From an uncultured Oscillospiraceae bacterium (GTDB lineage Bacteria > Bacillota > Clostridia > Oscillospirales > Oscillospiraceae): a stretch of DNA of 46,737 nt. The stretch lies in the NCBI GenBank assembly GCA_934511165.1, contig CAKSWA010000014.1, forward strand, positions 1 to 46,737, read 5' to 3'. A program made the translations under genes and the position numbers. The notes beneath the pieces were generated by a model. That model saw only the letters and a program-made list of their open reading frames with translations, did not search any database and was not told the DNA's origin. This document shows, piece after piece, positions 25,397 through 33,369 of the stretch. How positions within the stretch are numbered: position 1 is the stretch's first letter; every line of letters starts with the position of its first letter.

Positions 25397-26130
25397 TTCT
25401 TCGCCTCCCCGTAAATGACCGGGCAGCCGCCCGTGGTGCTGTGGACGATATCGGCAAAGACCTCGTCGCGTGTGCCGCGGCGCGCGATCTCGCCCTTGCC
25501 GATCACAAGGATCTCGTCCGCCAGCGAGATGATGCGCTCCTGGTGGGAGATGATGACCATCGTGCAGTCCTGCCGGGCGTGAATTTCCTCAAACGTCTCG
25601 GTGAGCCGCGCGAAGCTCCAGAGGTCGATGCCGGCCTCCGGCTCATCGAGAATCATGAGCTGCGGCTGCCGGGCAAGGATCGTTGCGATCTCGATGCGCT
25701 TGACTTCGCCGCCGGAGAGGGAGGTGTCCACCTCGCGGTCAAGGTAATCGGCGGCGCACAGGCCGACCTGCGTGAGATACTTGCAGGCCTCGCCCCGCGG
25801 CAGGAACTTCTGTCCCGAAGCGATCGTCAGAAGATCCTTCACGCGGATGCCCTTGAAGCGCGGCGGCTGCTGGAAACCGTAGCTGATGCCGCGGCGCGCG
25901 CGTTCGGTGATGGAAAGCCCGGTCACATCCTCGCCGTTCCAGAGAATGCTGCCGCCCGTCGGCGTCACAAGTCCCATGATCGCCTTGGCGAGCGTCGTCT
26001 TGCCGCCGCCGTTCGGCCCGGTGAAGACGATGAGCTTCCTGTCCGGGATGGTGAGAGAAATGTCCCGCAGTATCTCGGTGCGGCCCTCCGGCGCGTCCAC
26101 GGAATAGCGAATATTTTTCAGCTCCAGCAT
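25393..26130 (-). CDS. sufC: SufC-type Fe-S assembly ATPase (SmsC-like)
   Basis: 245 residues. ABC-type ATPase that drives conformational change of the SufB-type scaffold; soluble, not a transporter. Start MLELKNIRYSVDAPEGRTEI with AAGGAGA seven bases upstream. Walker A VFTGPNGGGKTTLAKAIMGL, Q-loop ISYGFQQPPRFKGI, signature DTSLSGGEVKRIEIATILAR, Walker B QLMILDEPEAGIDLWSF, H-switch MVIISHQERIISLADEILVI. The PPRFKG and EAGIDLW sequences are typical of SufC. It is first in a two-gene operon behind a consensus promoter. Confidence 0.93.
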   Translation of the reverse strand: MLELKNIRYSVDAPEGRTEILRDISLTIPDRKLIVFTGPNGGGKTTLAKAIMGLVTPTGGSILWNGEDVTGLSITERARRGISYGFQQPPRFKGIRVKDLLTIASGQKFLPRGEACKYLTQVGLCAADYLDREVDTSLSGGEVKRIEIATILARQPQLMILDEPEAGIDLWSFARLTETFEEIHARQDCTMVIISHQERIISLADEILVIGKGEIARRGTRDEVFADIVHSTTGGCPVIYGEAKK

Positions 26131-26166
26131 GGATGTGTCTCCTTCTTGGCGGTACGCTTGGAAAAC

Positions 26167-26195
26167 TTGCATCTTTGCAGATAAAATGGTATAAT
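26167..26195 (+). promoter_or_regulatory. Possible promoter for the VanY-like gene and mnmE
   Basis: TTGCAT, 17-base spacer, perfect TATAAT on the plus strand. It would give a leader of about 165 nt. It lies within the transcribed leader of the opposing sufC gene. Confidence 0.4.
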
Positions 26196-26246
26196 ATTAT
26201 GAATTTTCAGCGCACCCGCATAAAATCGTCCCCGCCCGCCGGCGGC

Positions 26247-26263
26247 GGTGCAGGGATAGCACC
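26247..26263. promoter_or_regulatory. Palindrome at the sufC transcription start
   Basis: GGTGC-N7-GCACC centred near 26255, immediately downstream of the sufC -10 box and so over the predicted start point. The position suits a repressor operator, but no regulator is assigned. Confidence 0.35.
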
Positions 26264-26267
26264 CAAT

Positions 26268-26297
26268 ATTATATAAAGTATTCGCGGGGAATGTCAA
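26268..26297 (-). promoter_or_regulatory. Consensus SigA promoter for the sufC–sufB operon
   Basis: Minus strand TTGACA, 18-base spacer, TATAAT, both hexamers perfect. It predicts a leader of about 130 nt before the sufC ATG. Confidence 0.75.
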
Positions 26298-26368
26298 CCC
26301 CGCTCTTCCCGTTCCCGCGCTTTTTCTTTCGGGAACGCCCCGTTTCGTGCGGGGAGAAAGGAGGCTAT

Positions 26369-27250
26369 ATGCGAATCAAACCGAAAAACCCAAAGGTTCT
26401 CCGCGCCCGGCGCATCATTGTCGGCGGCGTGGCGCTTGCGGCGGTGCTGTTTGTGCTGCTCCGCCCGAATTCTGATGGGACTCTCTCCACGGAGGAGAGC
26501 GCCCCGATGCCCGAAACGGCGGCAACTCCCGTCCCGGAGGCCGAGGACGCGCAGGGCGATCTCAACTGGCAGTATCCCCCTGGCTGGGTCGATTATTCCG
26601 ATCTCCCCGCCAAGGAAACGCTTGGGGACGAGGAGCAGCCCGGTCTTTCCAACTGGCGGTATCTGCTCGTGAACGGCCTTTCGCAGGAGAACTACCTGCG
26701 CGAAAACTATTATCCCGACATGGTTGAGATCGAAAGCGGCTACTTCTTCCAGCGCCGCGCCGCCGACGCGCTCAAGGAATTCCTTGCCGCGGCACGCGCG
26801 CAGGGCTTCACGGTGAGCATTTCGCGCACCTACATGTCCTACCCCGACCAGCGGACACGCTTCAACGGCATGGCGAGCACGATCTATGACCGCGGCGAGA
26901 TGTCGCTCGCGGACGCGGAAAAGGAAGTCGCCGCGATGGGCTACTACCCCGGCGCGGACGAGCACCAGACGGGGCTCGCCGTCAACTTCGTCGGCGAGAA
27001 CGCCGAGGCGAAGTTCTCCACGCCCGTGCTGGAATGGATGCGCGAGCATTGCGCGGAATACGGCTTCATCCTGCGCTACCCCGAGGGGCGCGAGGAATAC
27101 ACCGGCCGCGATCCGGAGCCCGGCCACTTCCGTTATGTCGGCGAGGTCGCCGCGGAATACATCATGCGCAAGGGCATCACCCTTGAAGAGTTCAAGGACG
27201 CCTACGACGAGAGCAAAAACGATCCCTGGGCAAAGAAGGACGGAGAATGA
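26369..27250 (+). CDS. VanY-family D,D-carboxypeptidase-like membrane protein with altered zinc site
   Basis: 293 residues from ATG 26369, six bases after AAAGGAGG. An N-terminal anchor (IIVGGVALAAVLFVLL) and an acidic spacer precede a peptidase M15B/VanY domain: WRYLLVNGLSQENYLRENYY, ISRTYMSYPDQRTRF, ADEHQTGLAVNFVG, EHCAEYGFILRYPEGREEYT and DPEPGHFRYVG. VanY enzymes bind zinc with His-Asp-His in the pattern SEHQTGLAVD and EPWH. His199 and His253 remain, with the catalytic Glu two residues before the latter, but the Asp is Asn206 and EPWH is EPGH. The SxYRS block is also changed. Activity may therefore be altered or lost. Its stop overlaps the mnmE start as ATGA. Confidence 0.88.
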   Translation: MRIKPKNPKVLRARRIIVGGVALAAVLFVLLRPNSDGTLSTEESAPMPETAATPVPEAEDAQGDLNWQYPPGWVDYSDLPAKETLGDEEQPGLSNWRYLLVNGLSQENYLRENYYPDMVEIESGYFFQRRAADALKEFLAAARAQGFTVSISRTYMSYPDQRTRFNGMASTIYDRGEMSLADAEKEVAAMGYYPGADEHQTGLAVNFVGENAEAKFSTPVLEWMREHCAEYGFILRYPEGREEYTGRDPEPGHFRYVGEVAAEYIMRKGITLEEFKDAYDESKNDPWAKKDGE

Positions 27251-28614
27251 GTGATACAATTGCCGCCGTCGCGACCGGCAGGGGCGTTTCCGCCATCGGC
27301 ATCGTGCGCGTATCGGGGCCTCTTTCCGTATCTCTGATGGACGCGCTTTTCCGCCCGGCGGACGGAAAAACCATGTCGCAGCACCGCGACCGGCAGCTTG
27401 TCTACGGCGCGCTGCTCGATAACGAGGGACGGACGCTTGATCTCTGTCTCTGCACGCTCTCCCGCGCGCCGCGAAGCTATACCGGCGAGGATACGGCGGA
27501 ACTGCAATGCCACGGCTCGCCCGTTGTGCTGCGCGCGGCGCTCGAAGCGCTCTTCGCGCTCGGCGCGCGGCAGGCGGAGGCAGGGGAGTTTACCAAGCGC
27601 GCCTTTTTAAACGGGCGCATGGATCTCACGCAGGCGGAGGCCGTCGTGGACATCATCGATGCGGAAACGCCTCTCGCGGCGCGCAACGCCGCCAGCCAGC
27701 TCGGCGGGGCGATCTCCCGCCGCACGGAGGAGATCTATCAGAATCTCACGCACATCTGCTCGCACTATCACGCGGTGCTCGACTATCCGGACGAGGATAT
27801 CCCAGCGTTCACGCTTGCGGAATATTCCGCCGTGATCGACGGCGCGGTGCATTCGCTTGAAACGCTGCTCGCCACATTCTCGCGCGGACAGTTTCTTGAA
27901 AAGGGCGTGCGCACGGCCATTCTCGGCCGGCCGAACGCCGGAAAATCGTCCCTGCTCAACGCGCTGCTCGGCTTTGAGCGCGCCATCGTTACCGATATCC
28001 CCGGCACGACGCGCGATACGCTCTCGGAGCGGTGCCTGCTCGGCGGCGTGGCGCTGCGGCTGACCGACACCGCGGGTGTGCGCGAAACGAAGGACGCCGT
28101 GGAGTCGCTCGGCGTCGAGCGCGCCATCGCCGCGGCGGAAGAAGCGCAGCTTGTTATCGCCGTGTTTGATCTCTCCCGCCCCTGGGATGCCGAGGACGAC
28201 GCGGTGCTCACCCTGGCAGAAAAGTCCGCCGTGCGCATCGCCGCGGCCAACAAGAGCGACTGCGCGCCCCGATGGGACGCATCGCGCCTCGCCGGACATT
28301 TTGACAGCGTATGCGTTGTATCAGCAAAGGAAAAGACGGGGCTGGACGCGCTCGGCGCGGCGGTCGCGGCGGCGTTCCCGATGCCGGAGGCAAACAGCGG
28401 CGAGATACTGACGAACGCGCGCCAGGCGGACGCCGTGCGCCGCGCGCTGGAATACCTCCGCGCCGCGCGCGAGGCGATGGCGGCGGGCTTTGCGCCCGAC
28501 GCGGTGCTTACCGAGTGCGAGGGAGCCATGGACGCGCTCGGCGCGCTCTCCGGGCGCTCAGTGCGCGAGGACGTGACACAGGAGATCTTCTCGCGCTTCT
28601 GCGTGGGGAAATAG
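27247..28614 (+). CDS. mnmE: tRNA modification GTPase MnmE
   Basis: 455 residues. With MnmG it modifies the wobble uridine (cmnm5U) of certain tRNAs. N-terminal folate-binding domain: DTIAAVATGRGVSAIGIVRV, SYTGEDTAELQCHGSPVVL, EAGEFTKRAFLNGRMDLTQA. G domain inserted in a helical domain: P-loop ILGRPNAGKSSLLNAL, FERAIVTDIPGTTRDTL (potassium-sensing region), LTDTAGVRETKDAVESLGVE and ANKSDC (NKxD). The protein ends IFSRFCVGK, keeping the C-terminal cysteine of the usual CIGK motif with Val for Ile. mnmG is not adjacent. The ATGA overlap with the VanY-like gene implies coupled translation. Confidence 0.96.
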   Translation: MSDTIAAVATGRGVSAIGIVRVSGPLSVSLMDALFRPADGKTMSQHRDRQLVYGALLDNEGRTLDLCLCTLSRAPRSYTGEDTAELQCHGSPVVLRAALEALFALGARQAEAGEFTKRAFLNGRMDLTQAEAVVDIIDAETPLAARNAASQLGGAISRRTEEIYQNLTHICSHYHAVLDYPDEDIPAFTLAEYSAVIDGAVHSLETLLATFSRGQFLEKGVRTAILGRPNAGKSSLLNALLGFERAIVTDIPGTTRDTLSERCLLGGVALRLTDTAGVRETKDAVESLGVERAIAAAEEAQLVIAVFDLSRPWDAEDDAVLTLAEKSAVRIAAANKSDCAPRWDASRLAGHFDSVCVVSAKEKTGLDALGAAVAAAFPMPEANSGEILTNARQADAVRRALEYLRAAREAMAAGFAPDAVLTECEGAMDALGALSGRSVREDVTQEIFSRFCVGK

Positions 28615-28621
28615 GCCGAAG

Positions 28622-28752
28622 AAACCTCTCCGTCAAAACCTGCGGTTTTGCCGCCTCGTCTGGCAGGGGAGGCAAGCGGGATTACGGAATACTAACCCGG
28701 CTCCCCTGACAGGGGAGCTGTCGCGGCGCGCAGCGTCGTGACCGAGGGGTTT
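28622..28752. repeat. Dispersed hairpin repeat, copy E
   Basis: A two-arm copy of about 131 bp after mnmE. The left arm starts AAACCTCTCCGTCAAAACC, has a hairpin to GGTTTTGCC and an imperfect CTCC stem. The linker is GGGATTACGGAATACTAACC. The right arm is GGCTCCCCTGACAGGGGAGC with GCGGCGCGCAGCGTCGTGAC and ends GAGGGGTTT. With the ppdK promoter and leader it accounts for the 325-bp gap. Confidence 0.8.
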
Positions 28753-28818
28753 GCCGCCCTCTTTATCGATAAGAGGAAAATAATCCGTGGAAACGATTTA
28801 AAAATTTCGTTTTTGCTA

Positions 28819-28847
28819 TTGGTTTTTGTCCGAAACAATGATATAAT
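28819..28847 (+). promoter_or_regulatory. Extended -10 promoter for ppdK
   Basis: TTGGTT, 17 bases, TATAAT preceded by TG one base upstream (TGATATAAT). The surrounding DNA is AT-rich compared with the rest of the window, as expected for a strong promoter. The leader is about 90 nt. Confidence 0.7.
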
Positions 28848-28939
28848 GCAAAACTGATTTCGGGCATAATGATTTGAAAAGCAAATCTACCCTGGAAATC
28901 GTCAGCAAAACTAAGAAATTTTATATAGGAGGTTTTCCC

Positions 28940-31579
28940 ATGAGCCACAAGTACGTTTACCTGTTCAGTGAAGGCAACGCTTCCATGCGTGAGCTTCTCG
29001 GCGGCAAAGGCGCAAACCTTTGCGAGATGACCAGAATCGGTCTTCCTGTCCCCCAGGGCTTCACCATTTCCACCGAGGCGTGCACCAAGTACTATGAGGA
29101 CGGCCGCAAGATCAACGACGAGATCATGGCCGAGATCATGAAGAATGTCGAGGTCATGGAGCAGATCAACGGCAAGAAGTTTGGCGATCTCACCAACCCC
29201 CTGCTCGTTTCCGTCCGCTCCGGCGCGCGTGCTTCCATGCCGGGCATGATGGACACCATTCTGAACCTCGGTCTGAACGACGATGTCGTCGCCGCGATGA
29301 TCGCCGGCAACCCTGATCCTCAGTTCGAGCGCTTTGTTTACGACTCCTACCGCCGCTTCATCCAGATGTTCTCCGATGTCGTTATGGAAGTCGGCAAGAA
29401 GTATTTTGAGCAGCTCATCGACGAGATGAAGGCCGCCAAGGGTGTCAAGACCGACCATGAGCTTGACGCTGCCGACCTCAAGAAGCTCGCCGAGCAGTTC
29501 AAGGCTGAGTACAAGAAGCAGATCGGCGAGGACTTCCCGTCCGACCCGAAGGTCCAGCTTTACGAAGCCATCCGTGCGGTGTTCCGCTCCTGGGATAACC
29601 CGCGCGCGAACGTTTACCGCCGCGACAACGACATCCCCTACTCCTGGGGCACTGCCGTCAACGTCATGCCGATGGTATTCGGCAACCTGAATGAGAATTC
29701 CGGCACCGGCGTCGCCTTCACGCGTGACCCCGCCACCGGCGAGAAGAAGCTCATGGGCGAGTTCCTTGTCAACGCGCAGGGCGAAGATGTCGTCGCCGGT
29801 GTCCGCACCCCGATGCCCATCGCCCAGATGGCAGAGCAGTTCCCCGAGGCATATGCCGACTTCGTTAAGGTCTGCAGCATCCTTGAGGAGCACTACCGCG
29901 ACATGCAGGACATGGAGTTCACCGTCGAGAACGGCAAGCTCTATATGCTCCAGTGCCGCAACGGCAAGCGTACCGCGCAGGCCGCGCTCAAGATCGCGTG
30001 CGACCTCGTGGACGAAGGCATGATCGACGAGAAGCAGGCCGTTCTGATGATCGACCCGCGCAACCTCGACACTCTGCTCCATCCGCAGTTTGACGCCGAA
30101 GCGCTCGCCAAGGCGAACCCGATCGGCAAGGGCCTCGGCGCGAGCCCGGGCGCTGCATGCGGCAAGATCGTCTTCAACGCCGACGACGCCATCGAGTGGA
30201 AGAAGCGCGGCGAGAAGGTCGTTCTCGTCCGTCTTGAGACCTCTCCCGAGGACATCACCGGCATGAAGGCCGCCCAGGGCATCCTCACCGTCCGCGGCGG
30301 CATGACCTCCCACGCGGCGGTCGTTGCCCGCGGCATGGGCACCTGCTGCGTCTCCGGCTGCGGCGACATCGCCATGGACGAGGCGAACAAGAAGTTCACC
30401 CTCGGCGGCAAGACGTTCCACGAAGGCGATTTCATCTCCATCGACGGCTCCACCGGCAAGATCTACGACGGCATCATCCCGACCGTTGACGCCACCATTT
30501 CCGGCTACTTCGGCCGCATCATGGGCTGGGCGGACAAGTATCGCCGCCTGCAGGTCCGCACCAACGCCGACACCCCGCGCGACGCGAAGAAGGCCCGCGA
30601 GCTGGGCGCCGAGGGCATCGGCCTCTGCCGTACCGAGCATATGTTCTTCGAGGCTGACCGTATCGCCGCGTTCCGCGAGATGATCTGCTCCGACACCGTC
30701 GAAGAGCGCAAGGTCGCTCTCGCGAAGATTCTGCCGTATCAGCAGGGCGACTTTGAGCAGCTCTACGAGGCTCTCGAAGGCATGCCGGTAACCATCCGCT
30801 TCCTCGATCCCCCGCTGCACGAGTTCGTGCCCAACACCGAATCCGAGATTGAGCTGCTCGCCAAGACCCAGGGCAAGACCGTTGAGCAGATCAAGAACAT
30901 CATCTCCTCGCTGCATGAGTTCAACCCGATGATGGGTCACCGCGGCTGCCGTCTGGCCGTCACCTTCCCGGAGATCGCCGAGATGCAGACCCGCGCCGTC
31001 ATCCGCGCCGCCATCAACGTCCAGAAGCGCCACGCCGACTGGACCGTCAAGCCCGAGATCATGATCCCGCTGGTCGGCGAGGTCAAGGAGCTCAAGTACG
31101 TCAAGGACGTCGTCGTCGCCACCGCCGATGAAGAGCTGAAGGCCGCCGGCGTTGAGATGCCGTACAAGGTCGGCACCATGATCGAGATCCCGCGCGCCGC
31201 TCTGACCGCGGACGAGATCGCCAAGGAAGCCGAGTTCTTCTCCTTCGGCACCAACGACCTCACCCAGATGACCTTCGGCTTCAGCCGTGACGACGCCGGC
31301 AAGTTCCTCGGCGCGTACTACGACAAGAAGATCTACGAGAGCGATCCGTTCGCCCGCCTCGACCAGGTCGGCGTCGGCAAGCTGGTCAAGATGGCTGCCA
31401 CTCTCGGCCGCCAGACCCGCCCCGACCTGCACCTCGGCATCTGCGGCGAGCACGGCGGCGATCCTTCCTCCGTCGAGTTCTGCCACAAGGTCGGCCTGGA
31501 CTACGTGTCCTGCAGCCCGTTCCGCGTGCCCATCGCCCGCCTCGCCGCCGCCCAGGCCGCGATCAAGGATCAGAAGTAA
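28940..31579 (+). CDS. ppdK: Pyruvate, phosphate dikinase
   Basis: 879 residues, full length. Interconverts PEP, AMP and PPi with pyruvate, ATP and phosphate; in anaerobic Clostridia it serves PPi-linked glycolysis or gluconeogenesis. Start MSHKYVYLFSEGNASMRELL with AGGAGG seven bases upstream. ATP-grasp domain: LLGGKGANLCEMTRIGLPVP, LVSVRSGARASMPGMMDTIL. Swivelling phosphohistidine domain: ILTVRGGMTSHAAVVARGMG, with the catalytic His in TSHAA. PEP/pyruvate barrel: GLCRTEHMFF, FSFGTNDLTQMTFGFSRDD and GICGEHGGDP, with the catalytic Cys. No pyrophosphatase/kinase regulator (PDRP) gene is adjacent. Codon choice is strongly biased, fitting high expression. Confidence 0.97.
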   Translation: MSHKYVYLFSEGNASMRELLGGKGANLCEMTRIGLPVPQGFTISTEACTKYYEDGRKINDEIMAEIMKNVEVMEQINGKKFGDLTNPLLVSVRSGARASMPGMMDTILNLGLNDDVVAAMIAGNPDPQFERFVYDSYRRFIQMFSDVVMEVGKKYFEQLIDEMKAAKGVKTDHELDAADLKKLAEQFKAEYKKQIGEDFPSDPKVQLYEAIRAVFRSWDNPRANVYRRDNDIPYSWGTAVNVMPMVFGNLNENSGTGVAFTRDPATGEKKLMGEFLVNAQGEDVVAGVRTPMPIAQMAEQFPEAYADFVKVCSILEEHYRDMQDMEFTVENGKLYMLQCRNGKRTAQAALKIACDLVDEGMIDEKQAVLMIDPRNLDTLLHPQFDAEALAKANPIGKGLGASPGAACGKIVFNADDAIEWKKRGEKVVLVRLETSPEDITGMKAAQGILTVRGGMTSHAAVVARGMGTCCVSGCGDIAMDEANKKFTLGGKTFHEGDFISIDGSTGKIYDGIIPTVDATISGYFGRIMGWADKYRRLQVRTNADTPRDAKKARELGAEGIGLCRTEHMFFEADRIAAFREMICSDTVEERKVALAKILPYQQGDFEQLYEALEGMPVTIRFLDPPLHEFVPNTESEIELLAKTQGKTVEQIKNIISSLHEFNPMMGHRGCRLAVTFPEIAEMQTRAVIRAAINVQKRHADWTVKPEIMIPLVGEVKELKYVKDVVVATADEELKAAGVEMPYKVGTMIEIPRAALTADEIAKEAEFFSFGTNDLTQMTFGFSRDDAGKFLGAYYDKKIYESDPFARLDQVGVGKLVKMAATLGRQTRPDLHLGICGEHGGDPSSVEFCHKVGLDYVSCSPFRVPIARLAAAQAAIKDQK

Positions 31580-31618
31580 TCGGAAAGATTGCTTTCAGCA
31601 AACAACAATAAACTTACT

Positions 31619-31658
31619 AACGGCCGCATTCCTGAACGGGAATGCGGCCGTTATTCGT
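31619..31658 (+). terminator. Rho-independent terminator after ppdK
   Basis: Stem AACGGCCGCATTCC / GGGAATGCGGCCGTT with a short loop, then ATTCGTTTTA. Confidence 0.85.
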
Positions 31659-31742
31659 TTTAAAGCCGTTGAAAGCAAATAACCCAGGCAATACAAAATG
31701 GAAAATATCATGAGGCAGAATGTGTTTGGAGCACATGCGCCG

Positions 31743-31771
31743 TTTACACACCGTATCCGGCATGATATGAT
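31743..31771 (+). promoter_or_regulatory. Promoter for the unknown 399-residue protein
   Basis: TTTACA, 17-base spacer, TATGAT with an extended TG (TGATATGAT). It lies 33 bases before the GTG start. Confidence 0.6.
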
Positions 31772-31804
31772 ATAAGGCGATAAAGAATCGAGGAGGCGCA
31801 AGGC

Positions 31805-33004
31805 GTGAGTTCCAAGTCCAGGTTTGAAGGTTTGGCAGACGCTGCCGTCCGGTGCGCTCCCGCAAACTGCCGGAGGGATAAAGCCGCCCTTATCGCGTGG
31901 CTCCGCGACAACGAAAACGCTGTTTTGGAAAAGCTTTTCACCAAAGAAAATCAACGCATTTCCCGCAGAACAAAAATTCTGGCCTACTGCGTCGCCGCCC
32001 AAAGGACTGCCCGCGAAGCCAACAAGCTGCTGTATACTCACGGTGAGGAAAGGTTGTACGCGCGGAATCTTCCAGATATTACCATCATGTATTCGCTGAC
32101 GCTGCACCACAGTGCCTCGATGCTCTGCGAGCTTATGGCAAAGGTCGCCCCCCTTATGCAAAACCTTCCGGCCGACGATTTCTTCACGCGGAACGGCCGA
32201 TTCTGCTGCACGGTGCAGCGCATGGAGGCATACCTTGACGCCGAGCGCGTCCTTGCGGAAAAGATGGACGGCATAACGGTGGAGCTGCTGGAGGGAATTG
32301 ACGCCGTTCCGGGGGATGACGAGGAGTTTCTCGACATGCTGAAGGAAAAACTCCCTATGTTTTCGGCAAGCCGTGCGTGCACGCGCCGCGTGTTTGTGCA
32401 TTTCCTCTGCCAGTGGGCCCGATCGGTCATTCAGCGCAGGGACAAGAATACACTTGTAATAGGGACATTCGAGGGTGAAATAGAAACATTTTTTAATAAT
32501 GCGGATATTGAGCCTTGCCCGGATAAATGGCCTCTGGACTTCTATGGGCTGCTGACTTGTGTAAATAACATGTATTTTGGCTCCCTTTTCAGCCCACACC
32601 GCGCGATGGCGCTTATTGCCGACGATGCGGAGGCAGAGACGGAGCTCAAAAAATGTGTCGGGCTTCTCGATGATTTTCTTCTCGGGAAAAGCGATATCAG
32701 CCGCACACTGTTTCTGGCCATCCTTGCTTATTTTTTGCGGAACACAGGCGATGGCCGGCTGGACATACGGCAGCTGAATGCTGTGCTGGCCGAATGCGGC
32801 TGGCCGCCAATCAACGGCAGCAATCCCTTCGACCGGCTTATGACGGATATGGCGGAATGCCAGGATTTCCCCAAGGCAGCATATGAGGATGTTCTCAAAT
32901 ACGACCTCGACGACCCAAACGCGCCGGTATTCACGTGCTACGAAGGTGAGCATTCCACTATGACGCGAAGCCAGTCGCTGGCCAACGCGCTGCGGCCGAG
33001 GTGA
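31805..33004 (+). CDS. Unrecognised 399-residue protein
   Basis: No family recognised. GTG start at 31805 with GGAGG eight bases upstream. The protein is soluble and probably all-helical. No signal peptide or membrane helix is evident. It is rich in Cys (for example RNGRFCCTVQRME, SRACTRRVFVHFLCQW, FYGLLTCVNNMYFG), spaced without a zinc-finger pattern. Residues about 300-340 (LLDDFLLGKSDISRTLFLAI, LAYFLRNTGDGRLDIRQLNA) could form a winged-helix-like or armadillo-like region, but this is a guess. The C-terminus (YEGEHSTMTRSQSLANALRP) looks disordered. Its own promoter, the terminator upstream and the hairpin element downstream isolate it as a single-gene unit. Confidence 0.7.
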   Translation: MSSKSRFEGLADAAVRCAPANCRRDKAALIAWLRDNENAVLEKLFTKENQRISRRTKILAYCVAAQRTAREANKLLYTHGEERLYARNLPDITIMYSLTLHHSASMLCELMAKVAPLMQNLPADDFFTRNGRFCCTVQRMEAYLDAERVLAEKMDGITVELLEGIDAVPGDDEEFLDMLKEKLPMFSASRACTRRVFVHFLCQWARSVIQRRDKNTLVIGTFEGEIETFFNNADIEPCPDKWPLDFYGLLTCVNNMYFGSLFSPHRAMALIADDAEAETELKKCVGLLDDFLLGKSDISRTLFLAILAYFLRNTGDGRLDIRQLNAVLAECGWPPINGSNPFDRLMTDMAECQDFPKAAYEDVLKYDLDDPNAPVFTCYEGEHSTMTRSQSLANALRPR

Positions 33005-33080
33005 TTTGGGACTACGGCATACGAAAGCGGGCGGTACGTGCTCTTCTTGCCGGAGGGCGGGAAAAGCGGAGTCCGAATAA

Positions 33081-33369
33081 GCGTCAAGGCCACCGGCTGA
33101 ACCGGTGGCCTTGACTGAGCGTGTCAAAAAAGTATTTTTGACACGCTTTCAAACGAGACCCACTGCGTTGGGCTCTCGTTTGAAAAGGCTGCGGCTCGCC
33201 GCAGCGCACTCGCTCCGCTCGCACGTTTGCGAGCCGAGCGGTATTTTCTCCGACGCGCATGTCGCCGGAGAAAATGATTGATACTCTATTTGCGCCTGCG
33301 GGCGCAAACTCTGCGAGGCTTTTTTGACAGTCTGCGTCAAGGCCACCGGCTGAACCGGTGGCCTTGACT
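33081..33369. repeat. Hairpin-array element with inverted palindromic ends (MITE-like)
   Basis: Fills the gap between the unknown gene and relQ. The same 33-bp palindrome (half-site GTCAAGGCCACCGG) occurs at 33083-33115 and 33337-33369. Inward of each is TGTCAAAAAAG, in opposite orientations, giving terminal inverted repeats of about 50 bp. Between them are hairpins GTGTCAAAAA/TTTTTGACAC (33121-33144), TTTCAAACGAGA/TCTCGTTTGAAA (33147-33185), GCTGCGG/CCGCAGC (about 33188-33205), ATTTTCTCCG/CGGAGAAAAT (33243-33274) and TTTGCGCC/GGCGCAAA (33289-33308). No coding sequence is credible inside. The right-hand palindrome could end relQ transcription, though it has no T run. Confidence 0.75.

Noticed and set aside
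28763..31486. A 907-codon open frame on the minus strand opposite ppdK
   Set aside because: It is a shadow produced by the strong codon bias of ppdK; the composition (Leu/Asp/Gly/Val repeats) resembles no protein family, and ppdK motifs are complete.
31595..33127. A 510-codon minus-strand frame opposite the unknown 399-residue gene
   Set aside because: It has no promoter or ribosome-binding site, starts inside the hairpin element and spans the ppdK terminator. The plus-strand gene has proper signals. Its shared VKATGSAGGLD segment with another frame only reflects the duplicated palindrome.
33119..33330. Small RNA gene in the hairpin array
   Set aside because: No promoter could be identified and the inverted ends favour a transposable element; kept as a finding but not annotated as ncRNA.
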